From NCBI GenBank assembly GCA_022797115.1, contig JAAWKB010000006.1, positions 1-49,189 of the forward strand: a stretch of 49,189 bases of DNA, in the 5' to 3' direction. Both the position numbers and the translations under genes were made by a program. Below are positions 13,959-21,989 of this stretch, piece after piece. The notes beneath the pieces were generated by a model. It was not told the DNA's origin and ran no database searches. It worked only from the letters and a program-made list of their open reading frames with translations. Source of the DNA: Oscillospiraceae bacterium. Its GTDB lineage: Bacteria; Bacillota; Clostridia; Oscillospirales; Oscillospiraceae. Numbering within the stretch: the first letter of the stretch is position 1; every line of letters begins with the position of its first letter.

Positions 13959-16769
13959 ATGGGTACCCACAGCAAGGAACGAATGAAACGTCTTTTGTCA
14001 CTTGTGCTGTCCCTGGTACTGGCGCTGGGGACGCTGGGCACACCCGCTGCTTTGGCGGCGGATGCGGACAGTCAGGAGCCCACCAGCGGCGGGAGCAACG
14101 CGCAGACAGAGATGCAGCTCCCAACCCCCACCGGGAAACCGCAGGCTCTGGTCGAGTCAGGGGACTATTCCATCGGGCCGTCGGACGTTCCGGTGGCCGG
14201 CGGTATCCCCGATGACGCAGTGAACAAGGTCGAGGACCTGTGGCACGTGTCCTCCTCAGGCCAACTGGATGTGGCGAAGGCCATCCTGGCCTACGGCGGC
14301 GGGGACCTCTATGTCTCCAACGTCAATCCCTCCGGCACAGGCGCAGGCGGCAGCAGCACCAACCCCTTCAGCGCCAGCGAAATCTGGGTTTATGGAGCAA
14401 AGGAAGGCGTACAGAATTCCTTTGAGCTGACCCTGCCCAGAGCCGAAATCAAGGTCCACTGGCGGGCTAAGCTCACCGGCAGCAGCAGTACATCCCTGCT
14501 CTCCTTGAACGATGCCTCTGACCCGCAGATTGGCGGCGGGTTCCTTGTGGAAGAGGGCGGCGAGATCACGAACACGGATGGCCCGGCGATTGGCGTGCCC
14601 GATGGGCAGAACATTAACCTCATTGAGGTAAACGGCGGCTCTGTCACCGGCAGTACTGCTATCTGGATCGGCGATGAGACCAATGTCTTCTCAATCAACG
14701 TCAAGGATGGCTCCCTCATCTCAACAAATGGCAGTTACGCGATGTCCCTGCCCGGCGGGTTTGACGGCGCTAAGGTGTGTTTTGTGCGCATCAGCGGCGG
14801 CGAGATCTATGGCGTTATCGGTGTGCCTGTCAACTATTTTACCACCATCTCTGGCGGAACGATTATCCACTTCTCGGACACCACTGCCATGGGCGTAAAT
14901 GTACTCCCTGGTTCCGAGCTGACTGTCACTGGCGGCACGATCCACGCCGTTTCCTCGGGCGGGCCTGCCTACGGCATCTACACCGGGTCGCTGAATCTGC
15001 CGAACCAGAGCGCCGGCACCATGACAGGTGGAAAGGCCACGATAAAAGGCGGCACCATTGTCACTTCGGGTACCGCACTGTACGGCTGCGGCAAATTCAA
15101 GCTGGAAAATGTGGACGCACTGATTGCTCCCCGCACATCGCAGACCAGCCATAGCGGCACGAACATTGTGCTGCCCCATGGCACGATCCATCTGGGCTAC
15201 AGCGGCCAGACCAAGGCTGAGATAGAAGAGGAAGTCCTATCCAAGACGGAAGGCGTAACGGCCAAGTGGGTGGAGCGCGACGGCGTGATGGGCATTGAAT
15301 ACACCAAGGACGGCTCCGCCTCCTTTGTCGCAATGCCCTATGTCACAAAGTACACAGGCGAACCCGGCCCGGATAAGCCGGACAATCCCAACCCGCCGGC
15401 TACGGAAAAGACCGACCTATCCGGAGCGGCTATCACACTGGAGAAGGATTCCTGGGTCTATACCGGCGGCGAGATCAGGCCCGCGGTCACAGCTGTTACG
15501 CTCAACGGCGCAGCGGTGCCCGCCACGGGCTACACCGTGTCCTACAGCAATAACATCGAGGCCGGTACCGCCACCGTGACCGTCACCGGTACGGGCGATT
15601 ACACCGGCGCCGCCAGCAAGCATTTCACCATCACCAAGGCGGCAGAGCCCGGGAAACAGTATGCCATCCGCTACAACCTGAACCGCGGTGACTGGCGTTA
15701 CAACGCCTCCTATCCGACCGCCTATCAGGTTTCCGCCTCCAGCCAGACGCTGTCTATCGACTACCCTGTCCGGGATGGCTGCCGTTTCCTGGGATGGACC
15801 TATGGCGGCATGAGGGTCCCCAGCTACACAGTCACCCTGCCCGCCGGCTTCACCGGTGACTTGGTCCTTACGGCCAACTGGGACGACTACGGCAGCTACC
15901 GCGTGCATGTGCGCGGTTCCAGCCACGGCTATGTGAGCGCCTCCACGGACTACGCGGACGGCGGCGAGACCGTGACTCTCACCGTTGACCCCAACCGGGG
16001 CTATGAGCTGGGGAGCCTGTCTGTCTACACAGACAGCCAGGGCCGTGAGATATCCCTCTCCAGCCTGAGCAACGGCAAATACCGCTTCACGATGCCCTAC
16101 GACAGCGTAACCGTGGATGCCTCGTTTACGGCCATCCGGGAGTCCTCCCCCAAGCCTGAGACCAAACCCGCACCCAGCACGCCCGCACCTGCTCCTACCC
16201 AGACCCCATCCCCATCCCCGTCGCCTGTGCCCGCACCTACCCCTGCACCCAGCACGCCCGGCGGCGCGGTCAAGGTGTATTCAGATGTGAAGGAGACGGA
16301 CTGGTGCTATGCCGGCGTGCAGTATGTATCCCAGCGGGGGTTGATGCAGGGCGTATCCGCCACGGACTTCTCCCCCAACAGCAAGACCACCCGGGCCATG
16401 GTGTGGACCATGCTGGCCCGCCTCTCCGGACAGAATACCGAGGGCGGCGCAAATTGGTATGAGAAGGGCCAGACCTGGGCAATGTCCAACGGCATCACCG
16501 ACGGGGCCGACCCCAACGGCACCATTACCCGCGAGCAGATCGCAACCATGCTCTGGCGCAGCAAGGGCAGCCCTGCCTCCGGCGGGGATCTGGCACAATT
16601 CACCGACTCCAGCCAGATCAGTGCTTATGCGCAGGACGCCATCCGCTGGGCGGCAGAGCAGAACATTGTCAACGGCAAGGGCAACGGCATCCTGGACCCC
16701 CAGGGTCCGGCAACCCGCGCCGAGGTTGCGCAGATGTTCATGAACTTTATGATTCGTATGGGCGTGTAA
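13959..16769 (+). CDS. SLH-domain surface protein with beta-helix and Ig/InlB-like repeats
   Basis: 936 residues from ATG 13959 (GCGAGG eight bases upstream); the earlier in-frame starts are not followed by a signal peptide. A Sec signal peptide (MKRLLSLVLSLVLALGTLG, cleavage near ALA-AD) leads into a Gly/Thr-rich region of about 400 residues with repeated turns such as ISGGEIYG, ISGGTIIH, VTGGTIHA and IKGGTIVT, typical of a right-handed beta-helix. Then come an MBG-like Ig segment (about 484-565), two InlB B-repeat-like segments (about 566-715), a Pro/Ser/Thr linker (about 727-770) and three SLH modules (about 772-936) that bind pyruvylated wall polymer. It is a surface-layer-anchored adhesin or glycan-binding protein by architecture; the ligand is unknown. 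It has its own promoter and terminator. Confidence 0.9.
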   Translation: MGTHSKERMKRLLSLVLSLVLALGTLGTPAALAADADSQEPTSGGSNAQTEMQLPTPTGKPQALVESGDYSIGPSDVPVAGGIPDDAVNKVEDLWHVSSSGQLDVAKAILAYGGGDLYVSNVNPSGTGAGGSSTNPFSASEIWVYGAKEGVQNSFELTLPRAEIKVHWRAKLTGSSSTSLLSLNDASDPQIGGGFLVEEGGEITNTDGPAIGVPDGQNINLIEVNGGSVTGSTAIWIGDETNVFSINVKDGSLISTNGSYAMSLPGGFDGAKVCFVRISGGEIYGVIGVPVNYFTTISGGTIIHFSDTTAMGVNVLPGSELTVTGGTIHAVSSGGPAYGIYTGSLNLPNQSAGTMTGGKATIKGGTIVTSGTALYGCGKFKLENVDALIAPRTSQTSHSGTNIVLPHGTIHLGYSGQTKAEIEEEVLSKTEGVTAKWVERDGVMGIEYTKDGSASFVAMPYVTKYTGEPGPDKPDNPNPPATEKTDLSGAAITLEKDSWVYTGGEIRPAVTAVTLNGAAVPATGYTVSYSNNIEAGTATVTVTGTGDYTGAASKHFTITKAAEPGKQYAIRYNLNRGDWRYNASYPTAYQVSASSQTLSIDYPVRDGCRFLGWTYGGMRVPSYTVTLPAGFTGDLVLTANWDDYGSYRVHVRGSSHGYVSASTDYADGGETVTLTVDPNRGYELGSLSVYTDSQGREISLSSLSNGKYRFTMPYDSVTVDASFTAIRESSPKPETKPAPSTPAPAPTQTPSPSPSPVPAPTPAPSTPGGAVKVYSDVKETDWCYAGVQYVSQRGLMQGVSATDFSPNSKTTRAMVWTMLARLSGQNTEGGANWYEKGQTWAMSNGITDGADPNGTITREQIATMLWRSKGSPASGGDLAQFTDSSQISAYAQDAIRWAAEQNIVNGKGNGILDPQGPATRAEVAQMFMNFMIRMGV

Positions 16770-16786
16770 CGCGGCCATACGCAGCT

Positions 16787-16820
16787 AAAAGGAGGGACGG
16801 CCTTACCAGGCCGTCCCTCC
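16787..16820. terminator. Bidirectional terminator between SLH gene and HTH gene
   Basis: A 13-bp perfect stem (GGAGGGACGGCCT with AGGCCGTCCCTCC, loop TACC, 16791-16820). The AAAA before it forms a T-run for the minus-strand HTH gene, which ends at 16828. Confidence 0.8.
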
Positions 16821-16827
16821 CCAACTG

Positions 16828-17253
16828 TCAGAAGAGTGTCTTTTCGTTGTTGGCAAACAGCATATCATTGATCTGATTCAAATCCCGGCGATGGACAATC
16901 CCGTGGCAGATGATAGCCTCCCGCCTGATTTTTGGATAGATCTGGGCGTAGCCTGCCTGCTTGAGTATCCTCTGTGTTTCCTCCAGGTTGGACTGCAAGC
17001 CAATGCAGATGCAGATCAGCCGGTCCCGGGAGGGCTTACGCCGGCCGGAGAAAACCTGATGGAGGTATACCTCGCTTATCCCAGCCTGCCGGGCCAGCTC
17101 CGCCTTGCTGACCAGCTTGTCCTTGTACAGCGCGCCCAGCAGCTTCGCCACATTTTTATCGGCAAAGTGGGGCGCATTTTCCTTGAGATACGCGTCCAGG
17201 TTCGGCTGCTCCATCAAGCCGCTGTGCAGTTCGTTGGTAGTTTTGCTTTTCAT
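16828..17253 (-). CDS. Helix-turn-helix regulator divergent from a protein kinase gene
   Basis: 141 residues. A central XRE-like helix-turn-helix (VSKAELARQAGISEVYLHQVFSGRRKPSRDRLICIC, about 48-83) is followed by a helical segment (LEETQRILKQAGYAQIYPKIRREAIICHGI) and a short C-terminus ending NNEKTLF. GGAGG precedes the ATG. It is divergent to the kinase gene at 17417 with about 160 bp between them. From memory, HTH proteins of this design (SGxRxPSRD..., QAGY.xxYPKxxRxxxI) recur beside eukaryotic-like kinase genes in gut Firmicutes; no function is established. It may regulate, or be a substrate of, the kinase (inference). Confidence 0.8.
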   Translation of the reverse strand: MKSKTTNELHSGLMEQPNLDAYLKENAPHFADKNVAKLLGALYKDKLVSKAELARQAGISEVYLHQVFSGRRKPSRDRLICICIGLQSNLEETQRILKQAGYAQIYPKIRREAIICHGIVHRRDLNQINDMLFANNEKTLF

Positions 17254-17416
17254 GGCGATCCTCCTCTTTACTTTCGACAGAAAAATAGGTATACTTACTC
17301 TATAAAATTTTTTCTGAACTTACAATATGCTCTCTGCATAGTATGGCGGTTTTTTCCCTCCAGATGTGCAAATGTCATCTGCTGTGAGTATGGGGGGAGA
17401 GTATGGGGGGATTTCC

Positions 17417-18133
17417 ATGTACACTTGGCTTTTGAACGCATTGCAGGCGGAATATGAAACTGTCCGCCTGATCAAGGAAAGCAGCCGGGGCTGTGTGCGC
17501 CTCATCCAGCATTGCCGCACGGGCCAGCAGTTCATCCTGCGGCAGTTCTCCGGGAATGGCGCTATATACCAGCAGCTGATGCAGTTCCAATGCAGGAATA
17601 TTCCCCAGATTTTTGAGGTTGCGCATGGGGAGGACACTCTGGTCATCGAAGAGTTTATCAAGGGCGATTCCCTGGGTTTCCTCCTGAAGGGAGCCCTATT
17701 TACAGCGGCGGAGACCCGGAAGATCGTTTTCCAGCTGTGTCAGGCGCTGTGGGTGCTCCAATCCGTGGGCGCTGTCCACCGGGATATCAAGCCGGAAAAT
17801 GTAATCCTGCGGGGGAAGGAAGCGGTGCTCATCGACTTTGATGCCGCCCGTATCCAAAAACCCTGGACCGAAGCGGACACCCAGATCTTGGGGACAGTCG
17901 GCTTTGCTGCCCCGGAGCAGTACGGCCTGTCCCAGACTGATTTCCACACCGACATCTATGCCCTTGGGATTTTGATGAATATCATGTTGACCGGGGAACA
18001 TCCCACCCGGAGGTTGGCCCGCGGCCCGCTGGGCAGAGTGGTGGAACGCTGCACCCGCATAAACCCGGAAAAACGATCAGGCCGCCCCGCTGCTGGAGGA
18101 AACAGCCCCTCTATCTGGCGGCGGCGCTGGTAA
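17417..18133 (+). CDS. Eukaryotic-like Ser/Thr protein kinase domain, frameshifted at its 3' end
   Basis: 238 residues from ATG 17417 (GGGGGG six bases upstream). Kinase motifs: HRDIKPEN (121-128), LIDFDAARI (DFD in place of DFG, 140-142), GTVGFAAPEQYG (APE, 165-167), TDIYALGILM and the terminal Arg of RCTRINPEKR (220). The usual beta3 lysine (VAIK) is arginine here (FILRQF, Arg42) and there is no clear glycine-rich loop. After residue 220 the sequence becomes non-family-like and stops at 18133. In the -1 frame, from codon 18073 on, the reading continues through WRKQPLYLAAALVISALALG, a basic stop-transfer and membrane helix, into the beta-helix ORF at 18142. A -1 shift at the GGAAAAAC run (18067-18074) would join them into one transmembrane kinase. 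Confidence 0.8.
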   Translation: MYTWLLNALQAEYETVRLIKESSRGCVRLIQHCRTGQQFILRQFSGNGAIYQQLMQFQCRNIPQIFEVAHGEDTLVIEEFIKGDSLGFLLKGALFTAAETRKIVFQLCQALWVLQSVGAVHRDIKPENVILRGKEAVLIDFDAARIQKPWTEADTQILGTVGFAAPEQYGLSQTDFHTDIYALGILMNIMLTGEHPTRRLARGPLGRVVERCTRINPEKRSGRPAAGGNSPSIWRRRW

Positions 18134-18141
18134 TTTCAGCC

Positions 18142-19257
18142 TTGGCGTTGGGATGGTGGTTCTCCGGCAGGCCGCAGGTCTACGACAACGGTACCGCCGA
18201 AGCCATCTATCCCAGTGTGGACGGGGACTACCAGTTCTGCATCGCCTGGGCTAACACGCCTTTTCAGCCAGACGCCCCACGCCACACCAGCTGTGAGCTG
18301 GACATGGACCTCCGCTATACCTCTCTGCTGCATATCAACCATCTGGAAAGCAGAACCTGTGCCCCAGAGGCGTTCCTGCAAAAAATTGACAGTATCACAG
18401 CGGAATTTGTTGGGGCCGGCGGCCCTCTGGAGATCAGCTGCACGCAACCCCAGCAGGATACCAGCTATGTCCCCGACGCTGCCGCCATCACCTATGTAGA
18501 TTTCAAGCTCCGTGAAGAGGGAACCTATTCGGCGGATTTGATCTTTACAGTAACGATGAAAAATGGTGATATCATCCGGGTCCGCCAGGAGCAGACCTTC
18601 CAGAGCATCCCCACCTACAACTACACCAGCGAGGATGCTCCTATAGATACGATTGCAGATTTACAGGCGTTCGTAGACGAGCTCGGTGAGACGATACATG
18701 GCCAAGCGGTGGTCAACGTCCATCTCCCCCCTGTGGTCTATGAGGGAAATCTGACCCTGGACAAGATGCCAGTCAACTTCATTGGCAGCTTTGGAGCACA
18801 CGGAGAGCGCACCACCTTCTGCGGCACGGTCCTCCTGACAATCAGGGGAAACGGTCTCTCATATTTTGACGATATCGATTTTGTGGGCAGCGGAGGCCAG
18901 GTGGGACTGTCGGTTTCGTCCCGGCTCCATCTGACGGGATGCCGGATCAAGGGGTGGAGCACCGGTGTGCTATGTGGCACAAATGGCTTTGTCAACGCGG
19001 ACGAATGTGTCTTTGAGGACAACGGTGTTGGGTTCCATTTTAACAGTACAGACGGCAGTATCTCTGACTCCCGGTATGATAATAACATTTTCCGGAACAA
19101 TGATACAGCCCTTTTGTTGGAAAATGTGCCCACTGATGTTGCTTTGTCCTTCAATGGCAGCCGTTTTTCCGGCAATGGTGTGGATATTGACAACCAATGC
19201 CGTCAGGAGCTGGTCTTATCAAACGCGGTATTTGATCCGACTGAGGACATCGCCTGA
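18142..19257 (+). CDS. Extracellular beta-helix part of the transmembrane kinase (separate frame)
   Basis: 371 residues read from a TTG at 18142, but the frame is open back to at least 18073 and no ribosome site supports a start here, so this is best seen as the C-terminal part of the kinase gene. A membrane helix (LYLAAALVISALALGWWF) is followed by an extracytoplasmic domain of about 150 residues and then a right-handed parallel beta-helix: IRGNGLSYFDDIDFVG, LHLTGCRIKGWSTGV, NADECVFEDNGVGF, ISDSRYDNNIFRNNDTALLL, LSFNGSRFSGNGVDI. Such helices bind glycans or form sensor surfaces. The terminator at 19334 closes the unit. The frameshift could be genuine decay, programmed slippage or a sequencing error. 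Confidence 0.75.
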   Translation: MALGWWFSGRPQVYDNGTAEAIYPSVDGDYQFCIAWANTPFQPDAPRHTSCELDMDLRYTSLLHINHLESRTCAPEAFLQKIDSITAEFVGAGGPLEISCTQPQQDTSYVPDAAAITYVDFKLREEGTYSADLIFTVTMKNGDIIRVRQEQTFQSIPTYNYTSEDAPIDTIADLQAFVDELGETIHGQAVVNVHLPPVVYEGNLTLDKMPVNFIGSFGAHGERTTFCGTVLLTIRGNGLSYFDDIDFVGSGGQVGLSVSSRLHLTGCRIKGWSTGVLCGTNGFVNADECVFEDNGVGFHFNSTDGSISDSRYDNNIFRNNDTALLLENVPTDVALSFNGSRFSGNGVDIDNQCRQELVLSNAVFDPTEDIA

Positions 19258-19333
19258 CAGCCCCTCTGTCTTGGCGGCACTGTGTAAGAAAACCAGTCAT
19301 TTTCCTGGCTGCACCGCTCAAGAGAACAGCGAA

Positions 19334-19365
19334 AAGACCCGGCGGATGATGAACCGCCGGGTCTT
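19334..19365. terminator. Bidirectional terminator between the kinase unit and sipL
   Basis: A 12-bp perfect stem (AAGACCCGGCGG with CCGCCGGGTCTT, 8-nt loop), followed on the plus strand by CTATCTTTTT. It serves the converging kinase/beta-helix gene and sipL. Confidence 0.85.
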
Positions 19366-19400
19366 CTATCTTTTTCGTGGGTATGCTTTGGGGCGGACGC

Positions 19401-20933
19401 CTACCGCGCCCGTGGAATCAGCAGCAGCCGGTCCGGTGTAATCTGCGTCTCGTCCTCCAGCTCGTTGACCGCGAGAATCCCGCCGCAGGTGGCGCGGTAC
19501 TGCTTGGCCACAGACCACAGGGTCTCCCCTGCCCCCAGCTTTCGCAGGATCAGGGACGGCGCGGGCTCCCGGCCCGGGTCCTCTTCCTCCGTCTCTCCCC
19601 CGCTGACGCAGATATAGCGCCGCCGGCTGGATGCCGCCACCGCGCACTCCAGCGGGAAACGCAGCTCAATGCCCTCTGGCATGATATTGGCAATCACGTC
19701 CCCATGGCAGGCGGCCTCGGCCTGGCAGTCCGTCTCCCCCTCCGGCAGCTCCGTGGGGATAGCTGCGGAAAACTCCCGGTGGACAGATCCCAGCACGTCG
19801 TTCTCATCCAGGTACAGGCATCTGGCCCACACGGGCACCTTCAGTTCCCCGCCGCTCAGCTGGGCACCGCCGCAGCCAATCTCCATATCCACCACCGATT
19901 TGACGGCTACGCCGGTCTCCAGCAGCTCCCGCACATTCTGACGGCGGATGCCGCACTGGCTGTCCTCGCTCAGCTCCAGCTCCGCCGTCTGACAGGCGAC
20001 GGGGGCGGCGGTGCTGTAGAGATCGGCAATAAAGCTGACCTCATCCTCCCGCCAGACCGTCACCCGCGTGCGCAGCATCAGCTCCAGGGTGAGCACATAG
20101 GCGTCCTCCGGCGCACCTTCACTGCCCGGACGACACTCCACACTGAGCAGGCGGTATGCCGCCTCGCTCTCGCAGTCCTCGTCAAAGCCATTCCCCTCGA
20201 TGATCTGGGAAAAGGGCAGCTCCTGCTGAAGGACGGCCAGCCTGCCGCCCCCCTCCCGGTACAGGACGGAGACGGAGATCAGGCCCTTGACCACCAACTT
20301 GCTGCCAATGAGCTTGCTGTCCGTGCCCTTGATATCCACCCGCGTGGACAGGATCTCCTCCACACCGCCCCGGCCCGGGGACAGGGGCAGCTCCTCGGTG
20401 AAGGTAAACTCCTTCTCCCGCACGCCTGCCGCCACCCGCGTATGCTTCTTTTCGCACAGCAGCTGAACCCCCTCCCCCGTCCCCTCGTCCACACCCGTGC
20501 AGACAGACAGGGATACATGGCGGCAGCCACTGGGATAGAGGACCAGGTTGGCCCTGGTCAGCACCTTCCTGGGGTTCAGGACCCGGGTGTCAATCCCATG
20601 GAGCTCCCCGCGGATATCCAGGAATTCACACTCCGCGCCCCCCTGCCCCTCGCCGTAGCACTGGAAGGGGATCTGGAAATGGAGGGCCCGGGGGCCGTCC
20701 TCCTTCTCCGGTATGTACAGCACGGACACCTCTACCGAGCCGCTGGCGGAAAACCGCCCGTCGCCGGTCAGCTCCCGGTTGGTCAGGCACACCACCCCTG
20801 TGGTGTCCACAATCCGCGCGATGTCCCCGCAGCTGTCCGGCACAATATTCTCCCGCATGGCCTCACAGGAAAAGGGGGCAAAGTGGAGCGGCTCATAGTA
20901 GTCATGGCCGCTTTTTTTGAATTTCAATTCCAT
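19401..20933 (-). CDS. sipL: SipL, SpoIVA-interacting coat protein (SPOCS + LysM)
   Basis: 510 residues. Three DUF3794/SPOCS-type modules (roughly 25-150, 170-290 and 310-410) are rich in alternating beta strands such as GSVEVSVLYIPEK and VKGLISVSVLYREGG. A LysM domain closes the protein (about 463-508, LGAGETLWSVAKQYRATCGGILAVNELED). This is the architecture of Clostridioides difficile SipL, the functional counterpart of SpoVID, which binds SpoIVA through its LysM domain and is needed for coat encasement. The ATG has GGGAGG about nine bases upstream. spoVM lies 75 bp upstream on the same strand. Confidence 0.92.
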   Translation of the reverse strand: MELKFKKSGHDYYEPLHFAPFSCEAMRENIVPDSCGDIARIVDTTGVVCLTNRELTGDGRFSASGSVEVSVLYIPEKEDGPRALHFQIPFQCYGEGQGGAECEFLDIRGELHGIDTRVLNPRKVLTRANLVLYPSGCRHVSLSVCTGVDEGTGEGVQLLCEKKHTRVAAGVREKEFTFTEELPLSPGRGGVEEILSTRVDIKGTDSKLIGSKLVVKGLISVSVLYREGGGRLAVLQQELPFSQIIEGNGFDEDCESEAAYRLLSVECRPGSEGAPEDAYVLTLELMLRTRVTVWREDEVSFIADLYSTAAPVACQTAELELSEDSQCGIRRQNVRELLETGVAVKSVVDMEIGCGGAQLSGGELKVPVWARCLYLDENDVLGSVHREFSAAIPTELPEGETDCQAEAACHGDVIANIMPEGIELRFPLECAVAASSRRRYICVSGGETEEEDPGREPAPSLILRKLGAGETLWSVAKQYRATCGGILAVNELEDETQITPDRLLLIPRAR

Positions 20934-21008
20934 TGTTGGCGTCCTCCCTCAGTATGGTGTTCAAGCCCTCGTTGACTCCAGTCTATGAGCGGACGCGGCG
21001 GACTATGC

Positions 21009-21083
21009 CTACCCCTTGATCCCAAAGATTCTGCGCAGGATGCCGTTCAAAATTTTGGGCGACTTGATAACGACGATCTTCAT
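21009..21083 (-). CDS. spoVM: SpoVM, amphipathic forespore-membrane peptide
   Basis: A 24-codon gene on the minus strand. The peptide starts MKIVVIKSPKILNG and ends ILRRIFGIKG. Against B. subtilis SpoVM (26 residues, MKFYTIKLPKFLGGIVRAML...) it keeps Met1, Lys2, Ile6, Lys7, Pro9, Lys10, Leu12, Gly14, Ile15 and Arg17, including Pro9, which is critical for curvature recognition. AAGGAGG lies five bases before the ATG. It sits between a 49-residue membrane peptide (13 bp away) and sipL (75 bp), on one transcript. SpoVM inserts into the convex outer forespore membrane and recruits SpoIVA, and spoIVA is in this same window. It is short enough to be missed by automatic gene callers. Confidence 0.9.
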   Translation of the reverse strand: MKIVVIKSPKILNGILRRIFGIKG

Positions 21084-21096
21084 GGGCGCCTCCTTC

Positions 21097-21246
21097 CTAC
21101 TTGCGCATACAGCCGCAGCCGCAGCCGATCAGCAGAAATGCCACAAGGAACAGGAGGCACCCTGTTGGAAAGATGGCGGCGATCAGGATGCCCAGCCCCA
21201 GGGCCGTGGCGCAGATCCCCAGCCAGCGATAGTTTCTCATCCGCAT
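21097..21246 (-). CDS. 49-residue membrane peptide with Cys-rich tail, upstream of spoVM
   Basis: Reading from ATG 21246 (nine bases after AAGGAGG; a nearer ATG at 21252 is only three bases away) gives MRMRNYRWLGICATALGLGI, a second hydrophobic segment CLLFLVAFLLIGC and the tail GCGCGCMRK. Two membrane-spanning stretches are separated by FPTG. No family is recognised. Its position 13 bp before spoVM and its own strong ribosome site suggest it is co-expressed with spoVM and sipL during sporulation (inference). A TATAAT is found about 45 bp upstream (near 21280), without a convincing -35. Confidence 0.65.
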   Translation of the reverse strand: MRMRNYRWLGICATALGLGILIAAIFPTGCLLFLVAFLLIGCGCGCMRK

Positions 21247-21403
21247 TCTCATTCGCCTCCTTATCGCTTGGGTACTACTATTATATACAGCCGCGTTCCC
21301 GTTTGCGCCTGGCGGCGGGAGCCGCCGCGCCGAAAAATCAGTCCCCGCAGCCGCTCTATTCCTGGATAATTGCAAAAAACTAAGAAAAAAGTGACATTAG
21401 TTC

Positions 21404-21432
21404 TTGTAATTTCCAAAAATTAGGGTTAAGAT
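21404..21432 (+). promoter_or_regulatory. SigA-type promoter of carD-ispD-ispF
   Basis: -35 TTGTAA (21404-21409), 17-bp spacer, -10 TAAGAT (21427-21432), about 60 bp before the carD start. Confidence 0.6.
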
Positions 21433-21491
21433 AGATTATAAGGATAGTAAGTAACAGGATTTGTGTGTGATGTGTTAGAAAGGTGGGCAGA

Positions 21492-21989
21492 ATGATGTTT
21501 TGCGTAGGGGACAAGGTGGCGCACCCCATGCACGGGGCGGGCGTCATCGACCGGATCGTAACCGAGTCCGTAGCGGGCGCTGTGCAGGATTACTATGTAT
21601 TTTGTATGCCGGTGGGTGGGCTTGTGCTGAAAATCCCGACCGCAGCCAGCGCCGCTATCGGCCTGCGGAATATCCTGGACCCGATCCACGCGGCAAAGCT
21701 GCTGGCCGATTTGGCCGCCTTGGAGGTGGAAAAGTTTACCGGCAGCTGGAACCAGCGTTATCGGGATAATATGCAGAAAATTAAGAGCGGAGACCTCTAC
21801 CAGGTGGCCCAGGTGATCAAGAGCCTTGTCAGCCGGGACAATGAGCGCGGCCTGTCCACCGGGGAGCGGAAGATGCTCCGCACTGCCAAGCAGATTTTAA
21901 TCTCAGAGATCGTGTTATCCACGGATGAGACCTACCAGTTCATTGAAGACCAAGTCAATGCCGCCATGTCAGGAGGAATTGCAGTATGA
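21492..21989 (+). CDS. carD: CarD/CdnL-family RNA polymerase-binding regulator
   Basis: 165 residues from ATG 21492 (AAAGGTGG five bases upstream; an in-frame GTG at 21483 falls inside the ribosome site). The N-terminal CarD_CdnL/TRCF-like Tudor domain is clear: FCVGDKVAHPMHGAGVIDRI...DYYVFCMPVGGLVLKIP. The helical C-terminal domain follows (WNQRYRDNMQKIKSGDLYQVAQVIKSLVSRD and LSTGERKMLRTAKQILISEI). CarD binds the beta subunit and stabilises open complexes, often at rRNA promoters. It overlaps ispD by 4 bp, an arrangement common in Clostridia. Confidence 0.93.
   Translation: MMFCVGDKVAHPMHGAGVIDRIVTESVAGAVQDYYVFCMPVGGLVLKIPTAASAAIGLRNILDPIHAAKLLADLAALEVEKFTGSWNQRYRDNMQKIKSGDLYQVAQVIKSLVSRDNERGLSTGERKMLRTAKQILISEIVLSTDETYQFIEDQVNAAMSGGIAV

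Noticed and set aside
19377-20975. A 532-codon open frame on the plus strand opposite sipL.
   Set aside because: The opposite strand encodes SPOCS and LysM domains in full; the plus-strand peptide is compositionally biased.
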